A stretch of DNA of 64,000 nucleotides from contig JAECUM010003656.1 of the NCBI GenBank assembly GCA_016617855.1, positions 1 through 64,000 on the forward strand, read 5' to 3'. Within the stretch, counting starts at the first letter, position 1. Every line of letters begins with the position of its first letter. Position numbers and translations under genes: made by a program. Source of the stretch: Megalonaias nervosa (taxonomy: Eukaryota; Mollusca; Bivalvia; Unionida; Unionidae). Below the pieces are notes generated by a model. The model had not been told where the DNA came from and made no database searches. It worked only from the letters and a program-made list of their open reading frames with translations. Of the stretch, positions 41,482-52,619 are shown piece after piece.

Positions 41482-41658
41482 AACAGCAGAGAGTGTGCGA
41501 CCAAAACGTAGATTGTCCGCAAGTAAACAAACACAACGAAAGTCAACGATGGAGTAACCCAGTTGGTGAGTTTTATATCATTGTTGACTATTGAGACCAT
41601 AATTTTGTTTTAATAAGTAACAATCCAAGCAAGTTGTCTGTTCACACTCTCTGCTGCT
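41482..41658. repeat. Right terminal inverted repeat of the Polinton
   Basis: Inverse of 24530-24709 with scattered substitutions and a small TG indel (GTTTGTTTGTG versus GTTTGTGTTTG). It has the same internal pair of ends, CAGCAGAGAGTGTG (41484-41497) and CACACTCTCTGCTGCT (41643-41658). Confidence 0.95.
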
Positions 41659-41916
41659 TAGGTGTTAACAATAGTGTACTTTAGACTAATTCAGGCTGAT
41701 TTTTTTAGCACCAGGAAGCAGTCATTTTAGTTAGCAGTGTGCTTAGATCATGTACATTTTCCATAAGTACAGTATCCAAAGAAATGTCAGCCACATTACA
41801 TCAAGGTAGCATAGAGGTATGCCAACATTCTCACCACTGTGCATGTTTTAAATGCAAACAACTTCACCCTACATACGTCACACTCTCAAATGTACATAAT
41901 AACTGGTGAGCTCCCC
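41659..41916. mobile_element. MITE A, right part (258 bp)
   Basis: Reverse complement of 57521-57778: AGTGTACTTTAGAC, CAAAGAAATGTCAG, CATCAAGGTAGCATAGAGG and TGCATGTTTTAAATGCAAAC. It ends GAGCTCCCC, followed by the CATTT duplication (41917-41921) and the resumed minisatellite. Confidence 0.9.
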
Positions 41917-41921
41917 CATTT

Positions 41922-42235
41922 GGTTTGAAGACTGTGTATTGATTAGTATGTAAGTGTGCCCAGTCTAATACTTGCCTGGTTTCATTTGGTTTGAAGACTG
42001 TGTAAGTGTGCCCAGTCTAATACTTGCCAGGTTTCACTTGGTTTGAAGACTCCGTAAGTGTGCCCAGTCTAATACTTGCCTGGTTTCATTTGGTTTGAAG
42101 ACTGTGTATTGATTAGTATGTAAGTGTGCCCAGTCTAATACTTGCCTGGTTCCATTTGGTTTGAAGACTGTGTATTGATTAGTATGTAAGTGTGCCCAGT
42201 CTATTACTTGCCTGGTTCCATTTGGTTTGAAGACT
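41922..42235. repeat. ~65-bp minisatellite, right part, ~5 units
   Basis: Units TTGATTAGTATGTAAGTGTG plus CCCAGTCTAATACTTGCCTG and GTTTCATTTGGTTTGAAGAC. Two units lack the TATTGATTAGTATG piece. Continues the array cut by MITE A at 24136. Confidence 0.92.
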
Positions 42236-42414
42236 CTTCAGTTCCATGATCATTAAATTGTTCAGCCTTGGTTCACATTAAAAATCAAATAATCTTTCTT
42301 TGGTTTATACCATATTTTATTAAATTGTTCAAAAACAACTTTATGTTAGATTGAATTGGTCAAGTAAGTAAACAGTCATTTTCAAATCAGTTGTGTGTCA
42401 TTCAGGATAATCAT

Positions 42415-44272
42415 CTGTATCAGCAGTATGTCACCATTATTTGGTTAATTTTACATCAGTATCAACACCCTGTCACCATTATTTGGTTAATTTTACATCA
42501 GTATCAACACCCTGTCACCATTATTTGGTTAATTTTACATCAGTATCAACACCCTGTCACCATTATTTGGTTAATTTTACATCAGTATCAACACCCTGTC
42601 ACCATTATTTGGTTAATTTTACATCAGTATCAACACCCTGTCACCATTATTTGGTTAATTTTACATCAGTATCAACACCCTGTCACCATTATTTGGTTAA
42701 TTTTACATCAGTATCAACACCCTGTCACCATTATTTGGTTAATTTTACATCAGTATCAACACCCTGTCACCATTATTTGGTTAATTTTACATCAGTATCA
42801 ACACCCTGTCACCATTATTTGGTTAATTTTACATCAGTATCAACACCCTGTCACCATTATTTGGTTAATTTTACATCAGTATCAACACCCTGTCACCATT
42901 ATTTGGTTTAATTTTACATAAGCATCAACTGCCTGTCACCATTATTTGGTTAATTTTACATCAGTATCAACACCCTGTCACCATTATTTGGTTTAATTTT
43001 ACATAAGCATCAACTGCCTGTCACCATCATTTGGTTAATTTTACATAAGCATCAACTGACTGTCACCATCATTTGGTTAATTTTACATCAGTATCAACAG
43101 CCTGTCACCATCATTTGGTTAATTTTACATCAATATCAACAGCCAGTCACCATTATTTGGTCCATTGGATATTTGGTCCATTGGACATGTGTATCAACAG
43201 CTTATCACCATTATTTGGTTAATTTTACATCAGTATCAACAGCCTTTCACCATTATTTGGTTTAATTTTACATCTGCATCAACAAACTTTCCCCATTATT
43301 TGGTCCATCGTACATCTGTATCAACAGCTTGTCACCATTATTTGGTTAATTTTACATCTGTTTCAACAGCGTGTCACCGTTATTTGGTTCATTTTATATC
43401 TGTTTCAACAGTATGTCACCATTATTTGGTTCATTTCATATCTTTTTCAACAGCCTGTCACCATTATTTGGTCCATTTTACATCTGTTTCCACAGTTTGT
43501 CACCATTATTTGGTCCATTTTACATCTGTATCCACAGTTTGTCACCATTATTTGGTTCATTTTACATCTGTATCCACAGTTTGTCACCATTATTTGGTCC
43601 ATTTTACATCTGTATCCACAGTTTGTCACCATTATTTGGTCCATTTTACATCTGTATCCACAGTTTGTCACCATTATTTGGTCCATTTTACATCTGTATC
43701 CACAGTTTGTCACCATTATTTGGTCCATTTTACATCTGTATCCACAGTTTGTCACCATTATTTGGTTCATTTTACATCTGTATCCACAGTTTGTCACCAT
43801 TATTTGGTTCATTTTACATCTGTATCCACAGTTTGTCACCATTATTTGGTCCATTTCACATCTGTATCCACAGTTTGTCACCATTGTTTGGTTCAATTTA
43901 CATCTGTATCCACAGTTTGTCACCATTGTTTGGTCCATTTTACATCTGTATCCACAGTTTGTCACCATTGTTTGGTCCATTTTACATCTGTATCCACAGT
44001 TTGTCACCATTATTTGGTTCATTTTACATCTGTATCAACAGTTTGTCACCATTATTTGGTCCATTTTACATCTGTATCCACAGTTTGTCACCATTATTTG
44101 GTCATTTTACATCTGTATCCACAGTTTGTCACCATTATTTGGTCCATTTTACATCTGTATCCACAGTTTGTCACCATTATTTGGTTCATTTTACATCTGT
44201 ATCCACAGTTTGTCACCATTATTTGGTCCATTTTACATCTGTATCCACAGTTTGTCACCATTATTTTAATTG
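42415..44272. repeat. 42-bp minisatellite, ~44 copies in two subfamilies
   Basis: Left half: TTAATTTTACATCAGTATCA plus ACACCCTGTCACCATTATTTGG, near-identical over 42430-42905. Right half (43300-44270): CCATTTTACATCTGTATCCA plus CAGTTTGTCACCATTATTTGG. Intermediates lie at 42905-43300. Because 42 is a multiple of three, long open frames (up to 388 codons, plus; 191, minus) run through it. Intronic. Confidence 0.96.
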
Positions 44273-44599
44273 AAACTCTAGATCATACTCTAGTTCTGAA
44301 TCACTACCTTAACTATGTTAATACTTTTTAAAAAAGAAAAGTATTTTTTTGAATTCTCTTTTTTATTGGGTATAGATTTTTGTATATTGCATGGTTGCTA
44401 CAAAACAATAAAAATAACCCATTGAAGAGTGGTTATTCTTTTGATTCAGTTTGAACCCATACTGACCATTATGTTGCTTGAATAACCCATAATGACCATA
44501 TGTTGGTTTTGATATTTGATTTTTGTGGATTTAAAGCCATTTTTCAGCATGTGATATGCTATTCAGGTTGGCTAATAACTTTGGCAGAAGAAGCTCTGG

Positions 44600-45015
44600 T
44601 AGAACCACTGACCCACAGGAAGCTATTGACAAGCCTTCTCACACAGACCCACAGGAAGCTGTTGGCAAGCTTTCTTACACTGACCCACAGGAAGCTATAG
44701 GCAAGCTTTCTCACACTGACCAACAGGAAGCTATTGGCAAGCTTTCTTACACTGACCCGCAGGAAGCTATAGGCAAGCTTTCTCACACTGACCCACAGGA
44801 AGCTATTGGCAAGCTTTCTCACATGACTTACATGAAGCTATAGGCAAGCTTTCTCAAACTGACCCACAGGAAGCTATTGGCAAGCTTTCTCACACTGACC
44901 CACAAGAAGCTGTTGGCAAGCTTTCTCACACTGACCCATAGGAAGCTGTTGGCAAGCTTTCTCACACTGGCCCACAGGAAGCTATTAGCAAGCTTTCTCA
45001 CACTGGCCAAACTGA
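44600..45015. repeat. 36-bp tandem repeat, ~11 copies
   Basis: Units CACAGGAAGCTATTGGCAAG plus CTTTCTCACACTGACC. Open on both strands by periodicity. Confidence 0.95.
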
Positions 45016-45084
45016 TACTCAAACCCACATGGACAGAGGTGAGATATTGATCATCTACAAAGGTGAGCACCTCTGACCACTGTT

Positions 45085-46330
45085 GGTTGAATAGAAACCC
45101 ATACCAATCATTCTGTTGATGCTGTAGAAACCCATACCAACCATTCTGATGGTAGCATTCTGTTCATACAGTAGAAACCCATGCTAACCATTCTGATGGT
45201 ATGAGAGAAACCCATGCCTACCATTCTGATGGTACCATTCTGTTCATACAGTAGAAACCCATGCTAACCATTCTGATGGTACCATTCTGTTCATACAGTA
45301 GAAACCCATGCTAACCATTCTGATTATATGATAGAAACCCATGCAAACCATTCTGATGGTATGATAGAAACCCATACCTACCATTCTGATGGTATGATAG
45401 AAACCCATACCTACCATTCTGATGGTACCATTCTGTTCATACAGTAGAAACCCATGCTAACCATTCTGATGGTACCATTCTGTTCATACAGTAGAAACCC
45501 ATGCCTACCATTCTGATTATATGATAGAAACCCATGCAAACCATTCTGATGGTATGATAGAAACCCATGCCTACCATTCTGATGGTAACATTCTGTTCAT
45601 ATAGTTGAAACCCATGCCAATCATTCTGATGGTAACATTCTGTTCATACACTTGAAACCCATGCCAACCATTCTGATGGCAGTATTCTGTTCATACAGTT
45701 GAAACCCATGCCAACCATTCTGATGGTACCATTCTGTTCATACAGTAGAAACCCATGCCAATCATTCTGATGGTAATATTCTGTTCATACAGTTGAAACA
45801 CATGCCAATCATTCTGATGGTAACATTCTGTTCATACAGTTGAAACCCATGCCAATCATTCTGATGGTAACATTCTGTTCATACAGTTGAAACCCATACC
45901 AACCATTCTGATGGCAATATTCTGTTCATACAGTAGAAACCCATGCCAACCATTCTGATGGTATGATAGAAAACATGCCAACCACTCTGTTGATGCTGTA
46001 GAAACCCATACCAACCATTCTATTGGTACCATTCTGTTCATACAGTAGAATCCCATGCTAACCATTCTGATGGTACCATTCTGTTCATGCAGTAGAAAAT
46101 GGGGCCAACCATTCTGATGGTATGATAGAAACCCATGCCAACCATTCTGTTCATACAGTATAAACCCATTATGGTACAGTAAAAACCCATACTAACCAGA
46201 TTGTTGGTGCAAAAGAATCCAATACTAATCAATATAAACCAATACTAACCATTTTATTGATACCAATACCAACCATTCTGTTTGTACAGTAGAAACCCAT
46301 AAGAACCATTTCTTTGATGCAATATACTAT
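45085..46330. repeat. Composite minisatellite (CATTCTGATGGTA / GTTCATACAGTAGAAACCCATG)
   Basis: About 30 units of two kinds, a longer one with ATTCTGTTCATACAGTAGAA and ACCCATGCTAACCATTCTGA, and a shorter one with GATGGTATGATAGAAACCCA. Decayed relatives occur at 48300-48510. Confidence 0.9.
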
Positions 46331-46454
46331 CCTATTCATGTGTTAAGAAACCATACTTAACATTTGGTTGGTAAAGTCAGAAGGAACACATACCAACAGT
46401 TCTTCTGGTACATGTAAACTAATAACCCAAATGGTTCTGCTGATACAGTAGGTA

Positions 46455-46790
46455 CCCATATAGACTATTCGGTTGATACAATAGGAACCAATGCCGACCA
46501 TTCTCTTGATACAATAGGAACCAATGCCGACCATTCTCTTGATACAATAGGAACCAATGCCGACCATTCTCTTGATACAATAGGAACCAATGCCGACCAT
46601 TCTTTTGATACAATAGGAACCAATGCCAACCATTCTCTTGATACAATAGGAACCAATGCCGACCATTCTCTTGATACAATAGGAACCAATGCCGACAATT
46701 CTCTTGATACAATAGAAACCAATGCCGACCATTCTCTTGATACAATAGGAACCAATGCCAACCATTCTCTTGATACAGTAGGAACCTATT
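46455..46790. repeat. 33-bp tandem repeat, 10 copies
   Basis: Units CAATAGGAACCAATGCCGAC plus CATTCTCTTGATA. Clearly related in sequence to the neighbouring array (CCATTCT...ATAC...GTAGAAACC). Confidence 0.95.
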
Positions 46791-48060
46791 GTTATGGATA
46801 TCTGTATCATATGTTTGAGTTATAATATGTGTAGTTTTTATTTAAGTCATTTGGGTTATAATGATTATACTTTAAATTCCATAATTCAGTGGCTGGCTTG
46901 TACTATAGTAAAGTACATGTACACTCTGTTGTTGGGATCTCATAAGCCAAGGCCAAGCGCAAAGGTCAAGTCAACAACTATTTTGGTCATGTTAGCTAAT
47001 CTTTATTTGAATGGAGGTCATGTCAACAGAGCATGATTCTAGAAAGTACATTTGCCCAGTAGAGCTATCATGCATGCCATAGTTGTTGATTGATTCAATA
47101 GTCTGAGAAAGTCATAACATGTCTGAGTTATTTTAAAAAAATATAATTTAACTGCTCCAGAATCTTTAGTGAATCAGGTTCTGTTTATGTGATGCATGTA
47201 TTGAGATTACATAATGAGAATAAACGCACCACTTATTCCATTCTTCAGTTATACTCAGTTCTATAAGAGTCTTTTTATGGGTTGACTTGTGGATGAATTA
47301 TGGGTTGACTTGTGGATGAAAATTGTTAGAGCAGATAGGTCTTTTTGAACTTCAAGACATGTCTAATCAGAAAAAGGACAAATTCAAAACTGCTTTAGGA
47401 ATTTATAAAGAAGAAAATAAGAATGATGCAATACAGCAATCGGACTGAGGACAGAATCTGTGGATTTCACAGTCATTTGTCAAAAGTCATAGTCATGTTG
47501 ACTAGTTAAAGTGAGTGTTGAATATAAATAATTTTTCATTATGTTTTGTGTTTGTATTCTGGTTCTAATCCCTGTGGATTTTGCTCATTTGTGCCAAGTA
47601 TTTTGACCTGGAGATCCAACTTAGTAGTAAAAATAAATGACATTTTGCATACAGTGTAGTAAAAATAAATGACATTTTGCATACAGTGTAGTAAAAATAA
47701 ATGACATTTTGCATACAGTGTACTGTATTTATACCATGTAATATATTAGCTATGACATTGTAGCCTCAGTGAAGTAGGGGTACTATGTGAGTAATAATAC
47801 AGATTACGCTTTTTAAGGTCAGATTTCGCTTTTTTGCCACTTATTAGTAAAAAGTACTCTTATACATCTCTCATGGTTGTCATGTATGCATTCATGGGAG
47901 GACATTGAAGTAAAAGTATTTGGATATAGAATTGCAATAATTCAGTGGTGCTAGCATGTCAGCACATAACCACCTTAGAACCTTCATTCAGAATAACTTG
48001 GAACAGGGTTACAAGTTAGTGAGAAATTGATAGTAGAATTTAGGGTAACATTCTAGGAAT
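46791..48060. other. Intronic sequence with one 32-bp triplicate
   Basis: No gene recognised. About 47630-47720 carries three copies of TAGTAAAAATAAATGACATT plus TTGCATACAGTG. A small duplication of ATGGGTTGACTTGTGGATGA lies at 47278-47318. Confidence 0.6.
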
Positions 48061-48064
48061 TCAT

Positions 48065-48285
48065 ACACTGTATGTTATTTTTAATTTTTTCACTTTGCTT
48101 GATCTTATATTTTATTTAAATAAATTTATATTTTGGAATATTGAACACTTGTTGAGTTTACCTTTTCTTGTTACTACACTGTATGTTATTTTTAATTTTT
48201 TCACTTTGCTTGATCTTATATTTTATTTAAATAAATTTATATTTTGGAATATTGAACACTTGTTGAGTTTACCTTTTCTTGTTAC
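48065..48285. repeat. ~111-bp tandem duplication, 2 copies, virtually identical
   Basis: Two adjacent copies containing TTTCACTTTGCTTGATCTTA and GAACACTTGTTGAGTTTACC. The identity suggests a very recent duplication. Confidence 0.95.
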
Positions 48286-48299
48286 TTAAGTTTAAGCCC

Positions 48300-48515
48300 C
48301 TAGACATAACGCCATGCAACCATTCTTTTAATGCTGTTTGTACCCATGCAACCATTCTGTTGACACAGTAGGAACCCATACCAACTATTCAGTTGAGAAA
48401 GTAGGAATGCATCCACACCATGCTTGCTGATACCGAAGGAATGAATACCAACCATTTTTTTTATGCTTGCTGATACCGAAGGAATGAATACCAACCAATT
48501 TTTTGATGCATGAGG
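48300..48515. repeat. Degenerate minisatellite related to 45085-46330
   Basis: Units such as CCATGCAACCATTCTTTTAA, plus a 49-bp duplication containing TGCTTGCTGATACCGAAGGA at 48422 and 48463. Confidence 0.8.
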
Positions 48516-48715
48516 AGCCAGTACTGATGAGAAAATTTTCCCCAAACTCAAGAAAATTGATGTTCACAAAAATATATGAATTCATAATATTTATTTTATG
48601 CTAAAGTTTCATTTGGTTTATATTTAATATATTTGTGTTATTGGAATTTTAAATATTTAGTATGTATGTTGTATTTGAAGTCTAGACTTGTAAAAGGTAT
48701 GTAGCACTTGAATCC

Positions 48716-49057
48716 ACCTCCCCAGTGGCCTAGTGGCCAGAGCGTCCGCCTCGGATGCAGGAGGTCGCGGGTTCGAACCCCAGCCAAGTCATACCAAAGC
48801 CTTATAAAAGTGGTACTAACAGCTGCCTCACTAGGCGCTCAGCATTAAGAGGTTAGTGTTTGGACTGGTCGGCCTGGTGTCAGGATAATGTGATTGGGTG
48901 GGACATGATGCTATATGTCTGAGGCATGATGCCTCAGTGTTAGAAATAACTATGAACTGCCATACTGCAGACATCGTAGTGGTATGACTGAAAAAATGTT
49001 AAAGCTACATTAAACATCCAAATCACACACACACACATACACATGCACACAAACACC
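48716..49057 (+). mobile_element. tRNA-derived SINE (family 2), complete
   Basis: A box GTGGCCTAGTGGCCAGAGCG and B box GGGTTCGAACCCC, in a head that still resembles a tRNA (a CGGATGCAGG-like loop precedes the B box). The body contains TCACTAGGCGCTCAGCATTA and GACTGGTCGGCCTGGTGTCA. The tail is (CA)n-rich. A 14-bp target-site duplication TAGCACTTGAATCC / TAGTACTTGAATCC flanks it (48702-48715 and 49058-49071). A different family from the SINEs at 14191 and 22920. Confidence 0.92.
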
Positions 49058-49217
49058 TAGTACTTGAATCCCACACATGTACACAGTATGTAGTATTTGA
49101 AAATTATAGGTGTTTAATTTCATAAACTTTTGACATTATATATATTTAAAGACAGTTTTTAATATTCCAGTTTATTAGCCACAAAGTTTACAATATATTC
49201 TTTTTTTTCTTTTTCAG

Positions 49218-49379
49218 ATTTTATCAGAAACCTTGATAGTGCACACATGCTCCTTCTTGTTCTTATGCTGCGGGGTTTACACATTTGAAATCAAGTGCCA
49301 GGCCAAGGGTCAAAATAGTGAAGTGCATACCTGGAATTGTACATCTCCTGTGAAATTAACAATAGTAGATGAAGTTTAA
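49218..49379 (+). CDS. TRAPPC9: TRAPPC9 terminal exon
   Basis: Acceptor TTTCTTTTTCAG, start in phase 0, 53 codons and TAA at 49377-49379. It reads ILSETLIVHTCSFLFLCCGV, YTFEIKCQAKGQNSEVHTW and NCTSPVKLTIVDEV. The CxxxFLxCCGxYxxxIxC strand pair followed by W...PVxxxV(x)D is the C-terminal end of TRAPPC9/Trs120. It completes the ~310-residue C-terminal portion encoded in this window. AATAAA hexamers lie at 49401 and 49712; either could be the polyadenylation signal. TRAPPC9 is a TRAPP II subunit needed for Rab-GEF-linked tethering at the Golgi. Confidence 0.9.
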   Translation: MLSETLIVHTCSFLFLCCGVYTFEIKCQAKGQNSEVHTWNCTSPVKLTIVDEV

Positions 49380-50395
49380 TTTTCCAATGAGAAACAAAAT
49401 AATAAACCTATTTCAGAGTTACACTGGTGACAATGAAGTTGTCACAATTATGCAAATATGTATAAATGGAGATGAGCTACTATGATAGTTTTGGATTACT
49501 CAATACAACCCCTACCCTTTTAAAGGGCAAGTGCAATATTTCTAGTTTATTATGTTAATGAGTTTGGGTCAGACCTCCTGTTCTTCTTTAGTCCATAAGT
49601 AATAGTTATAAAATTTGGAATAAGCTCCACCCATCCTTATTTGCATAGGGTCTAGGCTCCACCCATCCTTATTTGCATATATATATATATCTTTCTAAAT
49701 GTATCAGTGGGAATAAAGTTATCCAGACATTTTGTATTGACTACATGTTAGCACTGTTTATCTGCTGTAGCAGTATGAAATTGGCCAGATATTTTATTTA
49801 AATATTCAGGATGGCCAGGTATAAGACCAATGACAATAATTAATTTGAGTTTAAAGTACAATTTAAAATCATATATTTTAGCCTTTCTTTTTGGAGCACC
49901 TGGCCTAAGTTTCAGGAACATCTCAAATTATCTTCCTCAAATTGCAGTTTTTTAACATCTTTCTTATCATTTGCTTGGTGATAAATACAGTCATACAAAT
50001 TTTGCTTTTAGGATTGTTGTCTTTTTTCCCTGAATAAATTTGGAAGAATTCCTCAAATTTGTGGAATTCTTCAGCTTGTAATTTTATGATTGCAAAGACT
50101 GGTTTTCCATGTGTTAAATTTTACAACAAAAATTTAAGTTTGCATCTTTCCCTTATCTCTGCCTCTGGCAAAAAGTGATTTTACAGCCTTTTCTCCTCCA
50201 ACTCTGCCTCCAACAAAACGTGATTTAGCATCCTCTCCTCCATCTCTGCCACCAACAAAAATAAAAATGTTGTGACATGTCATAAGCAAAATAATGTAAA
50301 ATCTCACATTTTGGAGTAAATTTGAGATTTTTAGTAAAACTATGTCAATCCCTGAATGAGGTCTGCATTATGTAATATTATGCAAAACTGCTTTT
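49380..50395. other. TRAPPC9 3' UTR and downstream sequence
   Basis: AATAAA at 49401-49406 and 49712-49717. A ~30-bp duplication (CTCCACCCATCCTTATTTGC) lies at 49626-49675. No further coding sequence recognised. Confidence 0.6.
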
Positions 50396-50815
50396 ATCAG
50401 GTATTAACTTGTAACTCCTCTATTTGCTAATGGAAGTGTCAGGCATTAACTTGTCACTGTCATATTTACTACCGATAGTGTCAGTCTTTAACTTGGAACT
50501 GTCCTATTTGCAACTGGTAGTGTCAGGCTTTAACTTAGAACGGTCCTGTTTGCTATTGGTAGTGTCAGGCATTAACTTGCAACTCCCTTAATTGCTACTG
50601 ATAATGTCAGACATTTAATTATAACTGTCATAGTTGCTTCTGATAATGCCAAACATTTACTTACAACTTTCTTATTTGCTAGTGATGATGTCAGACATAA
50701 ACTTATTACTGTCCTAATTGTTACTGATGATGTCAAACATAAACTTATTACTGTCCTAATCGTTACTGATGATGTCAGTCATAAACTTAGTACTGTCCTA
50801 ATTGTTACTGGTAAT
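50396..50815. repeat. ~60-bp degenerate tandem repeat, ~7 copies
   Basis: Units with TTAACTTGTAACTGTCCTA and TTGCTACTGATAGTGTCAGGC, increasingly diverged to the right. Confidence 0.85.
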
Positions 50816-52135
50816 AAGAGAAGGAGATCATAAATAAAGTTGAATATCATTTTGGAAGCCTGCTGTCAGTTATTTGCATATAAATCTCTCTTGGATTTAC
50901 AAACATGGGAGGAATTCCACCATTGGTATATTCATTATTGAAGATGTACAGTTTTTAATGGAACTTTGTTTATAATAGAATTTTGACTGGCTATGTTTTA
51001 CCAGTTGTGTGTGAGAAATAGCTTTTAATAAATAAAGATCAAGCTTTTTATTCCAGCTGCAAGATGTATTACTGTCATTAACCTAACTATCCAGACATTA
51101 AAAACAAATTAGATTTCACTGTCTAGATAATTTATGTATTAAAAATGGTGCTTTCCAATAAAGAACACTTTAGTGATAGTCTTTCAGTGTTTTTTCCATT
51201 TCTGGTGTATGTTTGTTTGTCTGTCTGTCTGTTCATCATGTACATATACTGCTGTTGGTGATAAAGTTTGAAAAGTATACACTAGTGACCAGTTCTACTA
51301 GTGACCAGTACTACTAGTGACCAATCCTGCTTGTGACCAGTCCTACTAATGACCAGTCCTAAATTATATAAGTCTTTAATGTCTGTAAACTCTGACACAT
51401 TGAGTCTCAAGGGTCCCCACCCAATGAAAACATTGAGTTTTTCTTTTTTTATTCAAGATAAACATGCAATTATGAGACTTCCCTGCTGTGAGCCTTCCAT
51501 ATTAGTATTTTAATTCTGCATGTTTGAGTAATGGTTCCCTTCTAGAATTTATTGTGGATGTACAAATCAGCATTTTTCCGCCTTGGTATGCTATTTTCCA
51601 TCTTCACTTCTTTACATTTTCTCTCAGTTATCATTGACTATATGTTCTTGATTGGTGTGCAAATTAAACAAAACTGGTAAGACATTTCTGTCAGCCAATG
51701 ATATTGGTTGTATTATGCTTCTTTGACAATGAGTGCACTCATTCAGTATGCTAGCTTGGGTGTGCTCAATTCAGTCTTTCATCACCTTAATGGTCTTTTA
51801 TCTTTATTTTCTGCGGTCTTTTTCATGTGCCTTTAGATGCTGTAGGGGCACCTTTCACTGGGGTCTTTTTCATGTGCCCTTTGTTAGATGTGGGGCACCT
51901 TCCAATAAAGATGACATTTAAGGTGCAGTAGCCTAAAATGAACTTGGCTCTTGGAAGTTTCATGTACCCTGGCAGACATCATATTGCCTAACCTCTTTAA
52001 ATGGACATAGAGTAACAAAATCAATTGAACAAAAGTCCATCACATTTCAATTATTGCTAACCATAATGCTCATGATAAAAGCAAACTGCTGATTGGAGCA
52101 ATTTCTAATCATGAAATTATTTAAAAATATAAAAA
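50816..52135. other. Intergenic sequence, small repeats only
   Basis: GACCAGTCCTACTAGT-type units (about 16 bp) at 51285-51362. A duplicated TTTTTCATGTGCC/GGGGCACCTT block lies at 51815-51905. No gene supported; the 62-codon frame at 51733 spans the duplicated block and matches nothing I recognise. Confidence 0.5.
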
Positions 52136-52139
52136 ATTG

Positions 52140-52575
52140 TGTTTGACAATAGAATGTATCACTGACATGATATACATCTATTTGACAACAGAATGAATCA
52201 CTGAAATGAAATACATCTGTTTGACAACAGAATGTATCACTGAAATGATGTACATCTATTTGACAACAGAATATATCACTGAAATGATATATATATATCT
52301 GACAAGAGAATGTATCACTGAAATGATATATATCTATCTGACAAGAGAATGTATCACTGAAATGATATATATCTATCTGACAAGAGAATGTGTCACTGAA
52401 ATGATATATATCTGACAACAGAATGTATCACTGAAATGATGTACGTCTGTTTGACAATAGAATGTATAACTGACATGATGTATATCTGTTTGATAATAGA
52501 ATGTATCACGGAAATGATATATATCTGTTTGACAATAAAATGTATCATTGACATGATATACATCTGTTCACCTCA
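52140..52575. repeat. ~40-bp tandem repeat, ~11 copies
   Basis: Units GAATGTATCACTGAAATGAT plus ATATATCTATCTGACAAGA or ACATCTGTTTGACAACA. Confidence 0.93.
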
Positions 52576-52619
52576 TCCTACATGGGCAAATTTGAAAAAT
52601 AATCCATATTTTCCTTAAA

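Larger units (their letters stand above)
24530..41658. mobile_element. Polinton/Maverick (adintovirus-like) element, ~17.1 kb, degenerate
   Basis: Bounded by ~180-bp inverted repeats that start AGCAGCAGAG and end CTCTGCTGCT. It carries the diagnostic Polinton set: packaging ATPase, retroviral-type integrase, protein-primed type DNA polymerase B, adenain-type protease, double-jelly-roll major capsid protein and other virion proteins. It also carries a polymerase-fused helicase and endonuclease, a PLA2-like protein and a homing-type endonuclease. Left block: ATPase (-), PLA2 and integrase (+), replication gene (-). Middle: small plus-strand genes. Right block: all minus-strand structural genes. 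Most genes carry internal stops or frameshifts. No clean 6-bp target duplication is visible (TATTCT versus TAGGTG). The element is in the last TRAPPC9 intron. Confidence 0.95.

Noticed and set aside
24530..41658. Casposon, virophage or herpesvirus-like origin for the large element
   Set aside because: Retrovirus-type integrase, protein-primed type PolB, adenain-type protease and a Polinton-type capsid protein with inverted repeats fit Polinton/adintovirus; no Cas1, tyrosine recombinase or herpes-type genes were seen.
42391..44331. Open frames of 388, 300, 191 and 176 codons
   Set aside because: Translations of a 42-bp tandem repeat; both strands are open, and the residues follow the DNA unit with no domain.
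51733..51921. A 62-codon membrane-protein-like open frame downstream of TRAPPC9
   Set aside because: Spans a small internal duplication, has no recognised family and no supporting signals; such frames are expected by chance in this length of DNA.
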